Assembly: GCA_964427955.1 (NCBI GenBank)
Contig: CAYRWY010000207.1
Location: forward strand, 1 to 9,918
Length of the DNA: 9,918 bases
Reading direction: 5' to 3'
Source: JACRBK01 sp964427955
GTDB taxonomy: Bacteria; Chloroflexota; Anaerolineae; Aggregatilineales; Aggregatilineaceae
The notes beneath the pieces are model-generated. The model searched no databases and was not told the DNA's origin. It was given only the letters and a program-made list of their open reading frames with translations. Of the stretch, positions 6,162-9,918 are shown one piece after another (the first letter of the stretch is position 1; every line of letters starts with the position of its first letter). The position numbers were made by a program, and so were the translations under genes.

Positions 6162-6187
6162 AAGCGCGAGTCCGAGGACCCGCGCTT
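6162..6187 (-). terminator. GC-rich hairpin after rpsO, without a strong T-run
   Basis: On the minus strand AAGCGCG-G-GTC pairs with GAC-T-CGCGCTT (11 bp including one G-T) around a CTCG loop, 17 bp after the rpsO stop. Only TTTAACC follows, so it is a weak terminator at best. It could be an attenuator that lets part of the transcripts reach pnp, or a 3' end stabiliser for rpsO mRNA. Confidence 0.5.
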
Positions 6188-6204
6188 AGAAGTGCTCTTT
6201 GATT

Positions 6205-6474
6205 TTAGCGGCGCAGACCCAGCTTCTGGATCAATTCGCGGTAGGCGATGGGGTCCTTGCGGCTCAGGTACTTCAAGTGGCGGCGGCGCTGGCCGACCAG
6301 CTTGAGCAGTCCGCGACGGCTGTGCTCGTCGTGCTTATGTACTTTCAGGTGCTCGGTGAGCTGGTCGATGCGCGTGGTGAGCAGCGCAATCTGGACTTCC
6401 GGCGAGCCGGTATCGCCTTGATGGCGAGCGTAGCTGCCTATGATCTCTTCTTTGTTCTCTTTAGGGATTCCCAT
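6205..6474 (-). CDS. rpsO: 30S ribosomal protein S15
   Basis: S15 is a primary binder of 16S rRNA in the central domain of the small ribosomal subunit. The 89 residues match the usual length. They include the family landmarks GDTGSPEVQIALLTTRI, the HSRRGLLKLVGQRRRHLKYL block that contacts rRNA, and a DPIAYRELIQKLGLR end. The start is MGIPKENKEEII. It is preceded by two GAGG tracts three and twelve bases from the ATG, neither at ideal distance, which could reflect translational control. A promoter lies about 110 nt upstream. S15 commonly represses its own mRNA, and the roughly 110-nt leader contains small stems such as CGGAC-CTAC-GTCCG. Autoregulation is possible but unproven. pnp follows in the same direction. 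Confidence 0.98.
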   Translation of the reverse strand: MGIPKENKEEIIGSYARHQGDTGSPEVQIALLTTRIDQLTEHLKVHKHDEHSRRGLLKLVGQRRRHLKYLSRKDPIAYRELIQKLGLRR

Positions 6475-6578
6475 AGTCCTCAGCGTCCTCTAGTCTTTCA
6501 TTTCGTATGGATTGCGAATACGTGCCACCAAGCGGGCCGGACGTAGGTCCGCCGGTCATAAATGGGTGGAAGATTTCA

Positions 6579-6613
6579 CCCCACCGCGAGCATTATATCA
6601 TCCGGCGGTGGGG
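6579..6613. repeat. 9-bp inverted repeat framing the rpsO -10 box
   Basis: CCCCACCGC (6579-6587) and GCGGTGGGG (6605-6613) are perfect reverse complements separated by 17 bases. The -10 hexamer (6592-6597) is centred between them. Possible operator, or a coincidence of GC-rich sequence. Confidence 0.5.
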
Positions 6614-6620
6614 ATGGAAA
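6592..6620 (-). promoter_or_regulatory. rpsO promoter, extended -10 type
   Basis: Minus strand: TTTCCA (6615-6620), 17 bases, TATAAT (6592-6597). TG lies one base before the hexamer (TGATATAAT), the extended -10 form. Transcription would begin near 6585, giving a leader of about 110 nt. A perfect -10 with a weak -35 fits the extended class. Confidence 0.8.
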
Positions 6621-6692
6621 GGCTCAATGGTATAAGCCCTCGTAAACTTTGGTTAAAGTGCATCAAGGCCGCCGGGACCCGCAGGGGAGCGG

Positions 6693-6792
6693 NNNNNNNN
6701 NNNNNNNNNNNNNNNNNNNNNNNNNNNNNNNNNNNNNNNNNNNNNNNNNNNNNNNNNNNNNNNNNNNNNNNNNNNNNNNNNNNNNNNNNNNN
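6693..6792. other. Assembly gap (100 Ns)
   Basis: Exactly 100 Ns, probably of arbitrary length. The right flank begins inside a palindromic repeat, a usual reason for assemblers to break. Confidence 0.95.
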
Positions 6793-6815
6793 GCGGACAC
6801 ATGGGTCCGCCCCTA
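6793..6815. repeat. Palindromic repeat cut by the assembly gap
   Basis: GCGGAC-ACATGG-GTCCGC forms a 6-bp stem (6793-6810) and is followed by CCCTAC. On the minus strand it reads GTAGGGGCGGACCC..., a form typical of short interspersed hairpin repeats in Chloroflexota-like genomes (from memory). It lies 33 bp past the stop of the WD40 gene and may also serve as its transcript end. The left arm extension is missing in the Ns. Confidence 0.5.
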
Positions 6816-6848
6816 CGATTTCCGTCGTCCGCATCAGGGGTATGGGCG

Positions 6849-9590
6849 CTACCCCACGGTGAACCGGCAGGTGCCCGTATCCTCCGGGTGGGCGGTGCCG
6901 GGGCCGTAATCCGACAGCCCGTCGCTGATCACCCGGCTCCACGTCGCCCGGTAGGTGAGGGTATGCTCCCCGGCGGCCAGCGGACCGACGTGCAGGGTGT
7001 AATACACCGTCCAGTGGTTGTCGTTGGCGCTGTCACGGCGGACCGTACTGACCTGGGCGTCACCGGTGGCGAGACTCTGGCCGTCCAGGCTGATTTCGTA
7101 TTGGACGGAGTTCATGTGATCCAGCACCAGCGGAAGCTCGGTAGCATACCAGCTCCATTCGACATCGAGCGGAGCGGCGGACGTCAGCCCGGTGGGAGCG
7201 CCATCCAGCGTGTCGCAGTAGGCGATGACCGACTGTGAAGGGGTCACCGTAGGCTGCGGCACCTCCCAGGCGACCAGCGCGGCGGGGAATTCCTGGGCGG
7301 CGATCTGGGACCCGTCCGGGCGGCCCGCGATCGGTTCGCGCGGCGTGTCGCCCCCGCCACCTGCGTTCAGGACATGGACGTTGCGCTGCAAAGTTTGCTC
7401 GTAAGTCCCCGCCGGGTCGTACAACACGACGCTGCCCACCGGAATCCCGTAGGTCCCCACGGCCAGGTTGCTCCCGGCGAAGGTGCTGCCGGAGGCATAC
7501 GCGTTGACCACCACGTAGGCCGGGTCGCCCGGCACGTCGTCCAGGTTCCAGACGGTCGTTTCGGCGGCGGTGAGCGCCAACTGGGAGCCGTCCGCCGCGA
7601 AGCTCAAAGACTTGACGTAGCCCCCATAGCTGGGATCAGGACTGCTCAGCCGCCCCACGAAGGCGCCGTTCGCCCGCCACACGTCCACGATCGTCTGCTC
7701 CGGGTAGGCGGTGCTCCCGACATTGGCAGCAGCGGCGATGTAGCTTCCGCCCGCGTCGATGGCAACGGCGGTGTAGCCATTGGTGGGCGGGAGCGCGGCA
7801 TCCGGGGCGAGCGAGCGCCGCAGCGTCGGGTGGAGGCTGCCGTCCAGCACCAGCACATTCTGATCGGTGATGGCGACCAGGGTCGTGCCTGCCGCGCCGA
7901 GGTCGTTGATCGTACCAAAGTCGTCTATTGCGGTGCTCAATGACCCGTTCCAGGTGTACAGGTGGCCGTCGGTGATGATGAACAGGGTGTCGCCCGCGAA
8001 CGCTACCCGCTCCGGCGTGCCTTCCATCGGCACGGCGGCGAGCGTCTGGCCGGTTGCGGTATCCCGCACGCGCACGGTGCCATCGTCGCTGGCCGAGGCG
8101 AGGCGCGCCCCGTCCGGGCTGTAGGCGATGTCGTTGATCAGCGTCGTATGGCCGTCAAAAGCCATCCGCGTGGGCGATCCACTCGCGGGATCGAGCAGCG
8201 CCAGCCCGCGGCTCGTCCGGTAATACAGGCCGCTCGCGCTGAACTGGCGCGGTTCGGCGTAGCCATCGACCGGCGTCCATTGCAGGCTGGGGGCGGCCAG
8301 GTCGGCGATCAGGAGGCCATTGCTGCCCTCGCGCATGGCGGTCATGGCGGCGCGCGCTTCCGCTCGTAAGAAACCCTGTCCCGGCGCATCATAGGTCTGC
8401 GGCTCGACCAGGGCGTCACCGGTCGTCGCGTCCCACAGCCCGACCGTGAACGGCCCGTAACCATACGCGATCAGCACCGTTTGTTCGTAGGCGATGAAAT
8501 GGACATTCTGGGCATCCGGGGGAAGCGTGATGCCGGGCAGAGGGCGGAGCGCATTGCTCGCCAGGTCCACCAGACTCGGCACGCCGTCTGAATCGGGATA
8601 CAACAGGTAGTTTTCTGACTGCCAGAAGGTGCTGGGAGTCGGGGCAGCCACCGTGGTCGATTGCAGGCTGTGCAGGTCCAGGGCCTTGAATGCACCCTCC
8701 GGATCGACGTAAACCACCCAGTCGTAGCCCCGGTAACCGCCGGACTGCTTGGCGACATCGACGCGTGCCCCGGTGCCCAGATCCACCACGGTCAGGTTGC
8801 CGGTCGTGTCGAGGATCAGGTCGTTCTCGCGGAGGCCGGGATAGCCGGGGACGTTGTCGAGCCGGGCGACCACTGCGCCGTCGCTGATCTGCATGGCGAT
8901 CACGCTGCCTCCGGTCGCGACGGCTAGATAATCGTCCGAAAGGCTTATTGGGGTGTCTTCCGTGACCGTCACGCCGTCCAGCGTGAGCAGATCGTGCTGT
9001 TCAAAGTTATCCCCGCTGGCGGTGATCGCGTGCAGGACCGGCACGCCGTCAGGCGCATCCACGAACAGCACGTCACTGCTGCGCCGTCGCACCTGAAAAG
9101 ACGTCTCCAACATCCGGACCTGCCCGCTGCGCGCGTTGATCACGAACTCCGCGCCGCCTGTTAAGGTCGGTCCCACCAGCAGCGATCCGTCATCGGTAAA
9201 CGCCGTTCCAATCGGCGCGGCGGCGGGATCGGCGATCCGTGCGCTCCACACGCTGTCCCCGCCGGGTACGCGCCACAAGCGCACCGTTCCGTCCAGGCTG
9301 GACGAGACCAGCAGCGTGCTGTCCGGGCTGAACGTCAGTCCGATCACTGTGTCGGTGTGCCCGTCCAGACGCCGTGGCGGCGTGGCCGGTTGGGCCGTGT
9401 CGTACAGGTACAGCCCGGTGGTGGTGGCGACGGCCAGTGCGCTTTCGTCGGGCGATAGGTGGTCGATGATGAGCGAGCCGAAGCCGTTCACCCAGGCCGG
9501 GGTCGTGGGCGACGGCTCTTGCGCCGAGGCAAACGGCACGAGGGGCAGCAGCGCGATCAACAGCGCCGCGAATAGCAAGCGTCGAAGCAT
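6849..9590 (-). CDS. Secreted WD40/beta-propeller protein with C-terminal Ig-like domain
   Basis: This 913-residue protein starts with a Sec signal peptide: RR, the hydrophobic core LLFAALLIALLPLVPF, and a likely cut after ASA at residue 23. No cysteine is at the cut, so it is not a lipoprotein. Most of the mature part is beta-propeller-like. Clear WD40 units run at about 77-108 (GHTDTV ... DGTVRLW) and 480-510 (GHTTLIN ... DDGTVRVRD), with degenerate blades between, consistent with two propellers. After a Pro/Thr linker (778-786), residues 787-913 form a beta-rich domain. The only two cysteines of the mature protein, C792 and C908, bracket this domain and could form a disulfide. Propellers of this kind hold partner proteins or ligands; no catalytic motif is seen. 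AGGAGA lies seven bases before the ATG, and an extended -10 promoter lies upstream. It is likely a single-gene unit. Partner and location (wall or medium) are unknown. Confidence 0.85.
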   Translation of the reverse strand: MLRRLLFAALLIALLPLVPFASAQEPSPTTPAWVNGFGSLIIDHLSPDESALAVATTTGLYLYDTAQPATPPRRLDGHTDTVIGLTFSPDSTLLVSSSLDGTVRLWRVPGGDSVWSARIADPAAAPIGTAFTDDGSLLVGPTLTGGAEFVINARSGQVRMLETSFQVRRRSSDVLFVDAPDGVPVLHAITASGDNFEQHDLLTLDGVTVTEDTPISLSDDYLAVATGGSVIAMQISDGAVVARLDNVPGYPGLRENDLILDTTGNLTVVDLGTGARVDVAKQSGGYRGYDWVVYVDPEGAFKALDLHSLQSTTVAAPTPSTFWQSENYLLYPDSDGVPSLVDLASNALRPLPGITLPPDAQNVHFIAYEQTVLIAYGYGPFTVGLWDATTGDALVEPQTYDAPGQGFLRAEARAAMTAMREGSNGLLIADLAAPSLQWTPVDGYAEPRQFSASGLYYRTSRGLALLDPASGSPTRMAFDGHTTLINDIAYSPDGARLASASDDGTVRVRDTATGQTLAAVPMEGTPERVAFAGDTLFIITDGHLYTWNGSLSTAIDDFGTINDLGAAGTTLVAITDQNVLVLDGSLHPTLRRSLAPDAALPPTNGYTAVAIDAGGSYIAAAANVGSTAYPEQTIVDVWRANGAFVGRLSSPDPSYGGYVKSLSFAADGSQLALTAAETTVWNLDDVPGDPAYVVVNAYASGSTFAGSNLAVGTYGIPVGSVVLYDPAGTYEQTLQRNVHVLNAGGGGDTPREPIAGRPDGSQIAAQEFPAALVAWEVPQPTVTPSQSVIAYCDTLDGAPTGLTSAAPLDVEWSWYATELPLVLDHMNSVQYEISLDGQSLATGDAQVSTVRRDSANDNHWTVYYTLHVGPLAAGEHTLTYRATWSRVISDGLSDYGPGTAHPEDTGTCRFTVG

Positions 9591-9679
9591 CTCGAATTCT
9601 CCTGGTCTATACGGTTGGTGTGGGCGGGAATCAGCAGACGCAGGGGCATGATCGCCCGTGCGTCTCTGGCGCAGTTAAG

Positions 9680-9688
9680 ATTATAGCA
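9680..9688 (-). promoter_or_regulatory. Extended -10 promoter of the WD40 gene
   Basis: Minus strand TGCTATAAT: a perfect TATAAT (9680-9685) with TG one base upstream. The -35 position (TTTAGT at 17 bp) is poor, as is common for extended -10 promoters. The start near 9673 gives a leader of about 82 nt. Confidence 0.65.
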
Positions 9689-9718
9689 ACCAGCCACCGG
9701 ACACTAAACAGGAGTTCG

Positions 9719-9745
9719 ATTGACACGGCGAAAATAGTTGTCAAT
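9719..9745. repeat. 7-bp inverted repeat in AT-rich intergenic DNA
   Basis: ATTGACA (9719-9725) and TGTCAAT (9739-9745), 13 bases apart. A third partial copy, AGTCAAT, follows at 9748-9754. Each copy contains TTGAC, so the repeat could be divergent -35 elements or a binding site. It lies upstream of the WD40 promoter (positions about -46 to -72). Confidence 0.35.
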
Positions 9746-9880
9746 TTAGTCAATTCTGATGTCCTGACCATTCCATTTTTTGATTGTTCAAAGGGCAAAA
9801 TTAAACAAATTGCAGGAATAGTTCAAGCCCTTTTGACCATTGGGTGAGACAAGACTTACTGACCCTTGCATTGAAATCTA

Positions 9881-9918
9881 AACCCCACCCCCAGCCCCTC
9901 CCCAGGCAAGCTGGAGAG
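9881..9918. repeat. Interspersed C-rich hairpin repeat, cut by the window end
   Basis: After AACCCCACCCCCAGCC, the segment CTCCCCAG (9898-9905) faces CTGGAGAG (9911-9918) across a GCAAG loop, with one mismatch. The stem would continue outward with the preceding Cs if Gs follow beyond the edge. It resembles the element at 1171-1208 in layout. Confidence 0.5.

Larger units (their letters stand above)
5838..6204. other. 367-bp rpsO-pnp intergenic region
   Basis: Apart from the two hairpins listed separately (5857-5940 and 6162-6187) and the pnp Shine-Dalgarno, I see no gene. A pyrimidine tract (TTCCCTCTCTCTTTTTTCCG on the minus strand, 5983-6002) lies in the middle without a preceding stem. No convincing separate pnp promoter is visible, so read-through from the rpsO promoter is the simplest reading. 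Confidence 0.6.
6475..6848. other. Intergenic region between rpsO and the WD40 gene, including a gap
   Basis: It contains the rpsO leader and promoter, the second N-gap and a half palindromic repeat, each listed separately. The rest shows no credible gene; open frames that cross the Ns are artefacts. A promoter or a terminator may be hidden in the gap. Confidence 0.6.
9591..9918. other. Non-coding right end, 328 bp
   Basis: It holds the leader and promoter of the WD40 gene, an AT-richer stretch (about 9700-9880) with an inverted repeat, and a C-rich hairpin repeat at the edge. The open frame at 9620-9847 on the + strand has no Shine-Dalgarno and no recognisable content. Confidence 0.6.

Noticed and set aside
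6512..6942. Open frames crossing the second gap on both strands
   Set aside because: They exist only because Ns contain no stop codons.
9720..9748. TTGACA on the + strand as a promoter
   Set aside because: The hexamer 17 bases downstream is AATTTA, a poor -10, and no credible gene follows.
9620..9847. 75-aa + strand open frame at the right end
   Set aside because: No ribosome binding site, no recognisable content, and it overlaps the WD40 promoter region.

Overview
The window is a GC-rich bacterial chromosome segment. I infer a member of the Chloroflexota (Anaerolineae-like) from the large secreted WD40 protein, the style of the interspersed C-rich/G-rich hairpin repeats and the overall gene set. 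No rRNA or other phylogenetic marker proves this. Two 100-N scaffold gaps (1414-1513 and 6693-6792) show that it is a draft assembly.

Region 1 (1-2536, + strand) is accessory. It holds the C-terminal part of an AAA+ ATPase, a short hairpin repeat, and a two-gene unit: an SMC/OLD-type ABC ATPase (interrupted by the first gap) whose stop codon abuts the start of a 178-aa TOPRIM-like protein. This ATPase plus TOPRIM pair has the composition of split OLD-like or PARIS-like anti-phage modules and is the best candidate for a poorly described system. Its second gene is clearly lower in GC than the housekeeping genes beside it.

Region 2 (2533-3426, - strand) holds two small genes of unknown function. 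The 72-aa gene has a perfect Shine-Dalgarno that an upstream inverted repeat could mask. The 124-aa alpha/beta (possibly STAS-like) gene has a near-consensus sigma-70 promoter, a 17-bp palindromic operator over the predicted start of transcription, and a clear terminator.

Region 3 (3437-6620, - strand) is the conserved rpsO-pnp cluster. It contains an extended -10 promoter framed by a 9-bp inverted repeat, ribosomal protein S15, a GC-rich intergenic hairpin, and an 84-nt stem-loop just before the pnp Shine-Dalgarno. Then come PNPase with an unusual glycine/arginine-rich tail and a strong intrinsic terminator. The layout matches the E. coli operon, in which RNase III cuts a pnp leader hairpin and PNPase controls its own synthesis. 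That mechanism is inferred here.

Region 4 (6693-9918) holds the second gap, half of a palindromic repeat, and a 913-aa secreted WD40/beta-propeller protein (- strand) with its own extended -10 promoter. The last 328 bp are non-coding and end in another interspersed hairpin repeat cut by the window edge.
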